DNA from: Antedon mediterranea
Lineage: Eukaryota > Echinodermata > Crinoidea > Comatulida > Antedonidae
Direction of reading: 5' to 3'
NCBI RefSeq assembly: GCF_964355755.1
Contig: NC_092675.1
Span: 18,676,912-18,740,911 of the forward strand
Length of the DNA: 64,000 nt
The first letter of the stretch is position 1; each line of letters opens with the position of its first letter. Under the pieces are notes generated by a model. That model was not told the origin of the DNA. It ran no database searches and worked only from the letters and a program-made list of their open reading frames with translations. Positions 36,592 to 47,667 of the stretch are shown here, piece after piece. The translations under genes and the position numbers were made by a program.

Positions 36592-36970
36592 TCAATTGGG
36601 CTGGTATAATTCTTGACAATTATCTCGCCCCCAATAAAATATTATATTCCACGTAGGCCTACTCGGTACTAATAATTTACCGACACTCAGTGGAATTCAC
36701 CTGGGTCCTACTCAGGTCTCATAAAAGATCCGTAACACAGCGAACTAGTATGACAAGAGTAGCCCCCGAAATAGCCAAATAACAATTAAGAATTAAATTA
36801 TTTAAGGTGTGTAGATCGAAGTAGTAGCATAAATATATAATACATAAATAAGCAATAATTACTAAGGTATTTTGTTATTGAGAGTAAGGTACCACGGCAG
36901 TGGCTGGTATTAAATATATAATAAATGTTAACCGATGTATTACTGTACTTATATGGTGTTGTGTATAAAA
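36592..36970 (+). repeat. Split direct repeat B1
   Basis: 379 bp matching B2 at offset 794, beginning TCAATTGGGCTGGTATAATT and ending GTGTATAAAA. It joins A2 directly. Confidence 0.93.
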
Positions 36971-37325
36971 GCAAATTTGGGAAACTAAATTATAGTTTAT
37001 ACACAATACCATCTGGAGTAACCCGGACTCCACTACAAGGACATTGAATATCAATAGATAATTATACCTACACTATAGTGACCTCAACAAGTGACAGTTG
37101 ATGGATGGGTTTGGTACTGCCTCCTTTAAGTCTACTTTTTAAGGAGAATTGGTATTTTACACAAGGTTACCGTACTAATAAATTAAACTTAAAAGACTAG
37201 GCGACATATTTATAAAAACAGGTGTCCCTATCAAATAGATCAGATTGACTATACATAGTATAACAAACTGGACATGTATCATTGATGTTACAGCAACTCG
37301 CTAGCATCAGTCAGATTTTATTTTC
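36971..37325 (+). repeat. Split direct repeat A2
   Basis: Second copy of A1, directly after B1. The B1-A2 junction is the template for completing the circular intermediate in this class of elements. Confidence 0.93.
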
Positions 37326-37385
37326 CCACCCAACCATCCCCATCATCATCCCATCTTACTATTATGGTGCTACTTAGCTAGTCGT

Positions 37386-37764
37386 TCAATTGGGCTGGTA
37401 TAATTCTTGACAATTATCTCGCCCCCAATAAAATATTATATTCCACGTAGGCCTACTCGGTACTAATAATTTACCGACACTCAGTGGAATTCACCTGGGT
37501 CCTACTCAGGTCTCATAAAAGATCCGTAACACAGCGAACTAGTATGACAAGAGTAGCCCCCGAAATAGCCAAATAACAATTAAGAATTAAATTATTTAAG
37601 GTGTGTAGATCGAAGTAGTAGCATAAATATATAATACATAAATAAGCAATAATTACTAAGGTATTTTGTTATTGAGAGTAAGGTACCACGGCAGTGGCTG
37701 GTATTAAATATATAATAAATGTTAACCGATGTATTACTGTACTTATATGGTGTTGTGTATAAAA
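37386..37764 (+). repeat. Split direct repeat B2
   Basis: Second copy of B1. The element ends at GTGTATAAAA and the SINE resumes with TAGCCATAAT. Confidence 0.93.
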
Positions 37765-38269
37765 TAGCCATAATATCGGCAGGGGTTCGAGGCTCACTCA
37801 CTCCATGGTTCTGGTGGTAGAACGAGTCTTCTCGGATAAGGACTATAAACCGTAGGTCCAGTGTACACATCTAGCTCGTGTGCACTTTAAAAGAACCTAG
37901 TACATCTTTCGAGACGAGTAGGGGGTTGCCCCGGTGTATTAGTACATCACAGCCACTGATCACCAACTGGGCCCTCTAGGAGACCAGTCTTTGACTGAAG
38001 AGGTTACCCAGTATAAATATAAATTTCAATCAATTCAATCAATAAACTCGCGTACCATCTATATTGCCATGGAGAGAAACACCATGCATATATTTCTTTT
38101 TAGATGGACTAAACTTATAGTCTACCAACATTTTTTTTTTAAGAGTTTAAACGCCATAAAGAAATCTTGTAAAAAAGCAGTATTATAGTAGAATGTATTT
38201 TGTGACAACATGTTTATTATGCAGTATTGTTGTTCTTGGTTTTATTTTTAAAATCGTTTAATTATTATT

Positions 38270-38402
38270 TAAAGATATGTTGTCGCCTTGGGGCAATGTG
38301 TCATTGTTTGATATGTATCTTGTTTGATTTGATCATGTGTGTGTTTGTACTTGGTATTCCTTGAACACAGACATTTGTGGAAATGGAATAAAAGAAAAAA
38401 AA
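38270..38402 (+). mobile_element. LINE-like 3' tail with poly(A)
   Basis: Ends GAAATGGAATAAAAGAAAAAAAAAGG, a poly(A) signal followed by an A-run. No coding part was recognised. Confidence 0.35.
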
Positions 38403-40750
38403 AGGAATCGAAAATAATAATAAAACGTTTATTTGTATATTATGTTTATATATCTAACAGTAGGGCCTACCCACACTCACAGTAATAAAGTGTATTTGTA
38501 TATGTCTAATATATATCTAACAGTATCCACACTCACAGTAAGCAATTTGCGATTCAAATGGCGACCAAAAATGGTTAATCCGTATTTCATACAGTATTGT
38601 CAAAGTATTGAAATGCTATATCTAAAGGTTTTAAGTTATTCCAAGGGCCCATAAAATTATTAAAAACAATTATCGTAGAAGGAGATTGGTAAATGCGAAG
38701 CATCCTCGTATTATTGTGTGCGGGTATTTTTCAAGATGGTCATCCAAAGCAGTGTATACCACGATCGGAAAACACCCCTATTTGGGGCAAATCGTAGAAC
38801 CTACATTAACTAATTACCTAACTCAGTTTAATTAGTACACATGGTTACATCAGGTGGTTAATATCACTACCGAAAGTACGAACCAACTTTATATACTATC
38901 GAGTAAACATTCTAGAAGTAACGCGCGATTTACTGCATTTTGCACTTACGTACAGTATGTATACATATATATTGTACGTCGATTAAAGGGTGACCAATGA
39001 TTGTTATTCTATAACCGATTGTACAAAGAATGCTTAACAACATCTTCGCCACTATGTAGACCTAATATTTTTGGTTGGTATATCGGTCGTTAATATATTT
39101 GATATGAACATTTATTTTGAATGTTTGAACAAAAAAAATACGTGAGATTGATACGTATGCGCAGAATGTTTTCCTTACTCGACATCTGCGTAAGGCTAGT
39201 CCTACGTAGAGAAAACGAAAGCCAATCATTCTAACAAAAAGCTATTTAAAAATGGAAACAAATAAATAGAAAACATTACAATATTTTCAGTTTTCAGCAA
39301 GCAAACATTGTATTTTGCTGTGATAAAGTTACATTTTGCTAAAACATTTTCTTAAAACGGTATTATGATATTTAAAGTAAAATATACGTTGTTATTTATA
39401 GAATTCTTATCTGCTATTAGCCTAAGTTTTTGAGAAAAAAAAACGATATAAGAGTCCACATTGAATTAGTTGCATAGTTTACTCTAGTAATCTAATTATT
39501 ACGATACTTCTCTTAGTATGACCAGCAACTAAAATTCATGATGGAGATTATGAATAATGACAGTTTAAAATATACGGGTTAAAACGAGCCATTCTCGACG
39601 TGATTCGATTGAAGTTCTAGTACTGAATTCTGGTCATAAAACACGATTTGCGACTTTACGCGTGTTACAGTCAACACTTTCCGAATGCGATCGTGATTGT
39701 GGATCGATCACAAAGTCATGGATTGTACTACACTACAAAAGTCACAGTTATAAGCCATTGTGACGGGTTTCTTAATTTTTATTCCGAAACCAATTTTGGA
39801 AAAAATGTTTAGTAGGATTAAAAGCATTTTATTGGCCTTACAAAATAAAGAAAGAATGATATTATGCTAATACATTCTCTACTGTACCATTATCATTGTT
39901 TGGACGAACTAGATAGTAATGCATAACATTACGGACGTGAAGTGTAAGAGATTAACATTTTATGACGAATAGGTATTTCGTTTAACATTAAATAAATGTA
40001 TATTCTGGATACATGTGTATATGTAAATAATATGTTACTGATGAAGCTGAGAAATTATTTCTATTATTTCTATGTATCATGATTTGAATAATGATAATCT
40101 GTCGATGATTATGACAATGGCAACGATAGACGTTGATACATTCATGTTATCATAGAGGAACATCGCTTTAGCCATGATATTATTGTAATATGACTGCGAT
40201 GTCTAAATAAAACAGAAAAAATACAATGTCAATGCAAAATTATATTTAATAGCCTATATAGGTCACTATGTTGTAACACATATCGAATGGTTGACCTTCA
40301 ATAATAAAAAATAAATAAAACATGAACAATAAATAAAGAAGAAATTACGTGGTTTTAATATCGATTAATCTACTTGATTGATATTTTCTCTACTTAATCC
40401 GCTAATTGACCTGTTGTATGGTCTTACACACTAATGGAACACGAGTTAAACAACCACAGACTACAAATTACAAGAAGCATTTCAACGACAAGTGGATTGA
40501 ATAGTTGATTGCGCGGGAATATTTCATAGAAAACAGATGATTGATGGATAATAATAAGACGTCCTCCCTCCTTAGGTTTGTTTCCTGAGAACTTTCGTAA
40601 ATTCCTTCTTTATATTCAAAGTATTCAATCACTTTCAGAGAGTTACATTGTACAATAATGTTTTACTGTAGTTTCTTTCTTAACCCATTCAACTTTGATT
40701 AAAACACATTGTACTTCTTCAAATGAATTCAGAAAAATAGCTTTGATCAC
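38403..40750. other. AT-rich intergenic DNA, nothing recognised
   Basis: No supported coding region or repeat. A small duplication of CCACACTCACAGTAA occurs at about 38470 and 38526. Confidence 0.45.
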
Positions 40751-40924
40751 TTAATCATGTGGGCTGGCTGTTTTGTATTGTGACCGTCAACCCAACGATG
40801 ATCACTCATCGAAAGCGGGTCGAAATCGTCATTAATATCTACACAATGATAGTGCGCCAGAGAGACTTGGGGCATCTTCTACATGTACATGTGTGCACTA
40901 CAACATTCAACCATAATAACCATC

Positions 40925-41175
40925 TAGAGATGACGGGTTCGAGTGTTGTAACTGGAGAGTGATGGTGTAATGATAATATGCTTTACTCTCATTGCACTGC
41001 CCTTCGGATGGGATGTAAAACCGTTGGTCCCGTGTACATAATGATAGTGCACGTTGAAGAACTTAGCCTATTCGGAAATAGTAGGGGATCGTCTCCAATG
41101 GTGCTTATCTGGTAGGCGCTGCATTGCATGGCTGTGGAGTGGGTCCTAATCAGTTTCCAGTTAAGCTTCAGGACT
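40925..41175 (+). mobile_element. tRNA-derived SINE, partial copy
   Basis: A B-box-like ACGGGTTCGAGTGTTG is followed by CCCTTCGGATGGGATGTAAA, CCGTTGGTCCCGTGTACA and TAGTGCACGTTGAAGAAC. The order matches the SINE body downstream of the DIRS-like element. A conserved internal block of this kind is known in several marine invertebrate SINEs (from memory, not checked). Confidence 0.6.
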
Positions 41176-42503
41176 AGAATAATACGCGTGTTTACTAGAT
41201 ATATATATAATTTTAAATTTTTAAACGAAACTGTTGATGCATTTTTCTTTCCATATGCTACAAAACAGTGAATAGCATTTAGGCCTAAAATTCCTGAATA
41301 AAAAAGTATTATTAATTAAACTGTAATATTATTTTTAATCAAAAAAAATATATATATTAAAAGTAGGCCTAAACTGTTTTAATTAATTAAACTTGTGTGG
41401 AGACAACAAAATCATCGGAGAAGCTAAAATAAACATGGAAACCCGTCATTACAACACAGTGTACATATGGTTATAGCCATAGGTTACCTTAATCATTATT
41501 ATTGTTATTCGACAGCATCATAGGATTGCAGATAAATTAGACTAAATCGAATTGTTTGAATATGCCTGTAACATTTTACGTACATTAAGAAATTACATAA
41601 CATAATCTTGATGACAAACAAAATATCAGTATAGCCGATTTAGATAAATATATAGCTATTTGATTGTTGCTACATGGATTTAAAGCTTAACATACACAGA
41701 CACCATGTACCGGTATAGAGCGAGTTAATCTTTCCTTTTATGTAATGTGACAGATTGGTTATGTTATTAGCCTGAAGCAACGAGTTCAAAATTACTGTGT
41801 AAAGGGCAAGCGAAATAAATATAATCAACACCAACCAATAAAATATCTGTAAAGACTAAGTCCATCGTATCCTGTAATAGTTTGTTACTTGTAGATAGCT
41901 TTTTAATGAACCCGAATCGCATACAAAATTACATTAACTACTAACATGTTTTGAAGTGTAATCTGAATCGAACCGTGCTATTAACATAATTGTATAAAAT
42001 ATGCATAAAACATGTATTTCTGGTAGTGTGTTTAATTACGCAAATAATTGATGTAATAATAATTATGCTGTTCCGCGTCATTTGATATTAATTTGTTATT
42101 TTTATTTTTGTATTTCCAGGTGGTATTGATTAGTCGATTGAATAAATAACTGATTTATTAATGTAAGATCGGTTGCTGTATTCTATGGAACACACGGAAA
42201 ATTCAACGTTTCAGTTGATGACGACAAAGTCTTGAAGCTTGGTCGTTTCACAATTACTGCTCATATGAATTTGGTAGTGAAGTTGATCAAACTATCGTAA
42301 AGTATCATTTTAATTTAAATATTTCATTTCGGAATCTATGGTCTATTGAAAATAAACATAATTAACGTATACAATTAACTGCAATAGGACGTGTTGTCAT
42401 CTAACAACGGCGTCCGGAGAGCATCTTTCTCATATAATGCATGCATTGTCAACTAACGTCTAGAGAAAACAAGGCCAACAGCCATTAAGTCGCATGCTAC
42501 AAT

Positions 42504-42606
42504 GCATAGTGATACCGGACCGACAGACAGACCGACAGACCGACAGACAGACCGACAGACCGACCGACAGACAGACAGACCGACCGACCGACATAGTGAA
42601 CTATAC
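42504..42606. repeat. CCGA/CAGA tetranucleotide array, copy 1
   Basis: Interspersed CAGA and CCGA units flanked by GCATAGTGATACCGGACCGA on the left and GACATAGTGAACTATA on the right. Confidence 0.9.
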
Positions 42607-43168
42607 TGACCGAAATTACTGAACATGTTTAAAAATGTTGAAATGTTTAAAAACATTTATATTTTTTTAATTTACACGTGCGTAGCCTGTCACTTTTGAC
42701 GTGCTCGTATAACGTAATTTCGAGTTGAAAAGTAAGTCAAGAAAACAGAAATCGGGCAAAAAGAGTGCGCAATAAAATTTAACGCGCAGTGCGCGCGCAA
42801 AAATATGCGCACTCATGGCAATTTTGTAAACGCTTAAAATTGCCTGAAACGTACTCTTATTTCATCGAAAATAAATTTTGAAAATTTTAAGCGCGCGTAC
42901 GCATGCGTTACATGCGCTACGCACGTAATTGTATTGCCATATGATGATTTATGCCCTGAAATTTATGAGTACCAAATTTTATTTAATTGTGATTCATGGC
43001 TGTGAAGATATGATTACAAACGTGATTTCGTTAAATCATGCGTAGACCGCGTAATTTTTTATTGCGCACCGTGAAAACATAACCACATTGATTCCTGGCC
43101 ATAAGGAATATACTGTGAAAAATTGACCTAGCTAGATTAAACTGATATCAAGATAAGGTCAGAAAGCG

Positions 43169-43285
43169 ATAAAAGGCATAGTGATACCGGACCGACAGAC
43201 CGACAGACAGACAGACCGACAGACAGACAGACCGACCAACCGACCGACATAGTGAACTATAGAGTCGCTTCCACGCGACTAAAAA
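43169..43285. repeat. CCGA/CAGA tetranucleotide array, copy 2
   Basis: Same array and same flanks as 42504-42606, then AGAGTCGCTTCCACGCGACT, itself a small inverted repeat (AGTCGC...GCGACT). The 560 bp between the two arrays is GCGC-rich (about 42775-42930), unlike the surrounding AT-rich DNA. The pair may mark the ends of one repeat unit. Confidence 0.85.
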
Positions 43286-44795
43286 CAGTCCATGGTATCG
43301 TGTCTATATACACACCCCGGCCTCTTCTTCTGAATAGTAACATGTATATACAAATGAATACAAGTAAATGAAACAATAATAATAAACAATTATTGGTAAT
43401 AAAATGTGTTAAAAGGTTGATATGCAAAATATGTAAAAAGAGGAATGCAGTACTTAGAATTTATGTAAGTTAAAAATAAAATGTGATAATATGTAAAAAA
43501 ATGAATACAAACAAACACATTCCTATTCTATTCACTATTCTATTCTTATTAAAAATGTATGAGAATTAAAAGTAGAAAGAACCCACATAAGATAAAAAAA
43601 AAACTTTTGAAAATAGGTTTTACAATATCCATATATTGGAAGGTTGCAGCTTCACGCTTTACTGCACATTATTTATTGTCGCATTGTTCGTCTGATGTTC
43701 AGTGGAAGTATGACTTGAAATCAATCTGTAAAACAGGTCAGTCTTAAAATCTTAATCGTGACAACTGATTACTTTGTGGTAGTTAATCATGTAAGATAGC
43801 CCATTACGAATCTTACAAAAACATTGAAATTATCTTATAATCCATCTCATGGCTTAACGCTATACAAATATTATTCATCTGGTGACGTTAAAAACATCAC
43901 AATATTCATATTAAGTCAAATAATCTTCACTTGAAAATAATTTAGTGTTTATGTATCAAATCAAATCAAAAAACCAAATGCAAAGCTTTACCGGCAATCT
44001 ATTCGGCGTCCATGTCAGTCAACATCTGTAAAATAGCAAAGCCGTTGAAATCATTCGACAAGATAAGGACAATTTATGTCTAAAAGTCTAATTACAAGCA
44101 GCAATATGTCGTAATTCAAATAAGAACTTATTGCACGTACTAAGCACAATTGATAACTATATGTATAAGTATGACTTTCTTTCTTATTCTACAATAAAAT
44201 GAGTTTTTATTATTGGATTATAAAAATTATAAGGTCTATATATCTCACAATCGTAAATCAACATACAACAATATTTACCCAGTATCTTAGGAGTATTCGG
44301 TAATACAGCATCTCACGTAGTGCCTATATCATTAGGTTAAGAGATCATGGTCTATATAGTACCGGGTGATACATGTAAAACACATGTGATGTTGTGGTAC
44401 AAAATTTCACCATGATACTGCATAAATCTATAGATAAAGTACCGAAAATCGGGTGGTATAAGGTACGTTTTTTTTATTTCGTAATCAAAACTGTATCAAA
44501 ATCCCGAGTATAAACAAAAACTGTTACCCATAATAGGCTGTGAACTCGTTTTAAAAATAATAACATGCCATTCCATGAAATAACGGGTAATTTTGCAGCA
44601 TTAACCTCTTCATCACCCAATCTAAAATATTTGCTTTCAGTGTAACAAACTAGCATACTTCAATCACCATATTCATAGTCGTGTTTTTAATGGTAAGATT
44701 AAGGTAATTGAAAATTTAAAACAACAGAAGATGCGTTTAAGTCTTGACAGATGGTTTTCTATCCGTGTGAGGTATATGCGTTTCTCTGCAAGGTT
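43286..44795. other. AT-rich intergenic DNA with one stray repeat unit
   Basis: 43975-44020 resembles one unit of the 52.1-52.5 kb tandem array (ATGCAAAGCTTTACCGGCAA, then ATTCGGCGT). Otherwise nothing recognised. Confidence 0.4.
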
Positions 44796-44799
44796 AGAA

Positions 44800-44890
44800 T
44801 TCAAGTTAAAAGTGTAACGCCTTCCGGATGAGACATTAAGCCAGTAATCCAATGTGCATCAGTGTATATGCTGTGCATAGAAAATAAAGA
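44800..44890 (+). mobile_element. Decayed SINE body
   Basis: GTAACGCCTTCCGGATGAGA, then TTAAGCC and GTAATCCAATGTGCATC align with the conserved part of the SINE at 40925-41175. Confidence 0.4.
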
Positions 44891-45014
44891 TTGGAAAATC
44901 TCCACTCCTATAATAGTCTCGTCTAAAGAAATCTGTTTTCAAAATAGTAAACATGTTTATTTTCTGAAAATATTCAATTCATTGTAATTTAGAACTCGGT
45001 AGTAGTAGGCTACC

Positions 45015-45190
45015 GAGTCGAGTGGTCGAGCAGAAAGGCAGACAAAATCACAGTTCAAATCACTTTCCTCTTTGGTTATGTATATATAAGTGGTAGGTAC
45101 CACTTAGGTAGGACTTAACATTTGTGATCTAGCTAATGTACACACTGGCTCATGTGTACGTACAAGTAAATGATTCATTGTATGAATGTG
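45015..45190 (+). mobile_element. Possible tRNA-derived SINE head
   Basis: A-box-like CGAGTCGAGTGGTCGAGC and B-box-like ACAGTTCAAATCAC lie at tRNA spacing. Downstream ACACACTGGCTCATGTGTAC resembles part of the SINE body. Confidence 0.4.
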
Positions 45191-45590
45191 TACAACCCAC
45201 TGTAGCAGCATTCACTTCGTCACGGAAATCTATGTATGGAAGAAGATTATCTTTAACATATTAGTTTTTGCAATATATTCATAGATTTATTCTGTTGTTT
45301 ACTTACCCATACCTTCACATTATTTTCAATCTACTAATTCGGTCATTCAACATTATTTCATATATCACAATAGACGATCCATTATAGTTATTAGTATAGC
45401 CTACAGAGCTATATACAGTGTAATGATAGCCATATAATATAGAGTGAATATTACCCATTGTCGTATATATATATCTGTATTATTTAATGCACTGGTGTAT
45501 AATGATATGCTTACCTTTGTTGTGTAAACGTAAACATAACTACTGCCATTTAATATAACGCATAAATATCGTTGTTATAATAGGCTACTG

Positions 45591-45800
45591 AATATAACAA
45601 CCGATTCTGCTACTGTCCCTAGGTGATATCTGTATAACTATAGAAAGTTATCCACGTTGCTATCTGCATAAATGCTGTACTTTTAACACCGTACACTGTC
45701 ATGTAGCACAGTGTCTGTTGAAAATTTACAATGAGTTTATTACCTTAAATAGTTATACAGATACATACCTATTGACAGTAGCAGAATCGGGTGAATATAA
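45591..45800. mobile_element. MITE-like inverted repeat (about 210 bp)
   Basis: Arms about 45591-45642 and 45748-45800. They share GATTCTGCTACTGTC, ATCTGTATAACTAT and the outer AATATAAC/GAATATAA ends after complementing. Confidence 0.65.
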
Positions 45801-46597
45801 GAAGAGTATTATTTATATACGTTTGACATAACGTGAAAGAAATACAAATACTATATATATTTACATATATATTAATTAAGCTGGATAATTGATTTAATTA
45901 AGAACAGAGCATAGCATATTTTACAATTAGTGTATAACATCTGTCTTTTTCGTATTTTTCACAAAGCAGGAATATTTCCCCAATGCCTGCACCCGATTCT
46001 TCATGTACCGTATTATGTCTAGAGACAATAAACAACATTCAGTTTCTTGTTTCTAGACATGACACCGTAAGCTGTCCAATGTTACATAAAAATAAAGGCA
46101 CAATTACCTGCACCATGGTTCCACATTTGTAAAAACAAAAATACAAAGCAAGTATTTATGTATCAATTACTGTACAGATTTTTAAAATATTTTTTGCTCA
46201 CAAGATTTTTTAATTCTTTTGCAATTTAACGACAAAATAACACGTCTCATCGTTTAATAACAATTTTTATTATATCGTAAATCTGTTTGTAGAGATACGT
46301 GTTTAAAACCATCTGGAAAATGTACATACAGTACTCAACTTGCTATCTATAAAAGTATGACCCTGCCTACATAGATTGAAATACGTAGATTCAGTGACGA
46401 ATCGACGAATATTAACAATAGCGTTTACTATTAGATTATTAATTTAATTTTACTTAACAACACTACTATACGAAATATTTCAAAGAAACCGCAAATGCAA
46501 AGTTCTATCTTTAAATCCGTTATTTTAACAAATAGATTTTTTTATATTTCTTTTTACAATAGACACGTACCATGTGATATCCATTTACAGTGAATAA

Positions 46598-46741
46598 AGC
46601 TCTGTCTGCGCTATCACACTTTATGATATGCCCATATATGGACATGATGATGTTATATCACTACCATATTTGGACATATTACTACCACATTTGGCCACAT
46701 CACACTTTTTTGTCACATAAAGTGTGATAGTAGACAGAGCT
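46598..46741. mobile_element. MITE family B, copy 3 (TAA target duplication)
   Basis: TIR AGCTCTGTCTGCGCTATCACA and the complement of TGTGATAGTAGACAGAGCT, flanked by TAA at 46595-46597 and 46742-46744. The interior carries complementary versions of the TATGGTAGTGATATG units. Confidence 0.82.
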
Positions 46742-47275
46742 TAATACTTAACTATAAGATATTATAATGAAAGAAATTTAATTATACAATTATATTAATT
46801 ATATGCTTCAAAAGAAAAAAGATATTTGTCATTATATACATTATATACATTATCGTGACAATCTGTAATTATTAGAATAATTAATCAAATTCAATAGGTA
46901 ATTACTTTCGGGCGTTATTGCACAAACAATAGATTTTTGTTCAAAACAATGTTTAAGTTATACAACGACAAGTAAAAGAAAGATAATTGAGATGATTGGG
47001 TACATAATAAAATAAACATTTTCCAAATTATTTGTCTTATCAGGATATATTATAAAATGAACACATTAAAAAAAAAATTAGAATCCTCTTCTGAATAAAC
47101 AGAATATGAATACATCTACATTTTTAGAAACGTGAGTAAGTTACTCTACATCATTGTACCATGAGTTGCAGAACATTTTCATTCGTCGAATAATTTATAA
47201 ATTGTCGAATAAAAAAAAATGCATTTTTAGTGCTGAATTTGGCCCAAAATAGAACACATGAGTGGTTAAAATTTA

Positions 47276-47520
47276 ATAATAATAATAATAATAATGTTCA
47301 ATTTAATATAGCGCAAAACGCATGGCGCTCCAAGCGCTGAACAATCAACAGAAAATGGAAAAAGGAGGAAACGAATAATGTTGAAAAGGCAAATTAAAAA
47401 GGTGGGATTTGAGGAGCTGAATGTGCATGTGATGGGCGATTCAGATTTCCTGATTGAGTTTGGAAGTGCGCTCCAAAGAACATCAGCAGCTGACCAGGAA
47501 AAGGCGTTGTCCATAATATT
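47276..47520. repeat. (TAA)n followed by a repeat fragment with AAGCGCTG
   Basis: A (TAA)n tract at 47276-47295 is followed by AATATAGCGCAAAACGCATG and GCGCTCCAAGCGCTGAACAA, the look of a common dispersed repeat. An 82-codon minus-strand frame here is treated as repeat, not gene. Confidence 0.45.
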
Positions 47521-47667
47521 TTGTTGAAGGTCGTGTAGGTATAGAGCTAGTTGAAACCATTATAATAAGGACATATGAGCCCTGATAAACTCCAGTGGTT
47601 ACCTTTTAAGCAAAAATAATAATGTGCATTTTAGTGGGATCACCAAAAAGGGTTTGAATCCACAATG

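Larger units (their letters stand above)
31165..37764 (+). mobile_element. DIRS-order tyrosine-recombinase retrotransposon (Ngaro/PAT-like), 6.6 kb, split direct repeats
   Basis: The layout is A1 (31165-31519), ORFs, B1 (36592-36970), A2 (36971-37325), a 60-bp spacer, then B2 (37386-37764). A1/A2 (355 bp) and B1/B2 (379 bp) look identical by eye. This A1...B1-A2-B2 order is the split direct repeat of Ngaro/PAT elements (family knowledge). The coding region encodes a gag-like protein with a SAP-like domain and zinc fingers, an RT-RNase H and a tyrosine recombinase. No integrase, LTR or target duplication is present, as expected. Identical repeats indicate a recent insertion. Confidence 0.93.
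31125..38050 (+). mobile_element. SINE with a tRNA-Leu-like head, split by the DIRS-like element
   Basis: 31125-31164 carries an A-box half, GTGTGGCCGAGCGGTTAAG. 37765-38050 carries the B-box half, GGGGTTCGAGGCTCAC, then a SINE body with GGATAAGGACTATAAACCGT and GTGTGCACTTTAAAAGAACC, ending near (TCAAT)n. Joined without the 6.6-kb insert, the head has the length of a class II tRNA. Related bodies occur at 40925-41175 and, decayed, at 44800-44890. Confidence 0.7.

Noticed and set aside
37592-37870. 92-codon minus-strand frame
   Set aside because: It spans split repeat B2 and the SINE; random frame.
42510-42600. Regularly spaced CAGAC units as a CRISPR array
   Set aside because: The period is four bases with no spacers, and the sequence is animal nuclear DNA; it is a tetranucleotide microsatellite.
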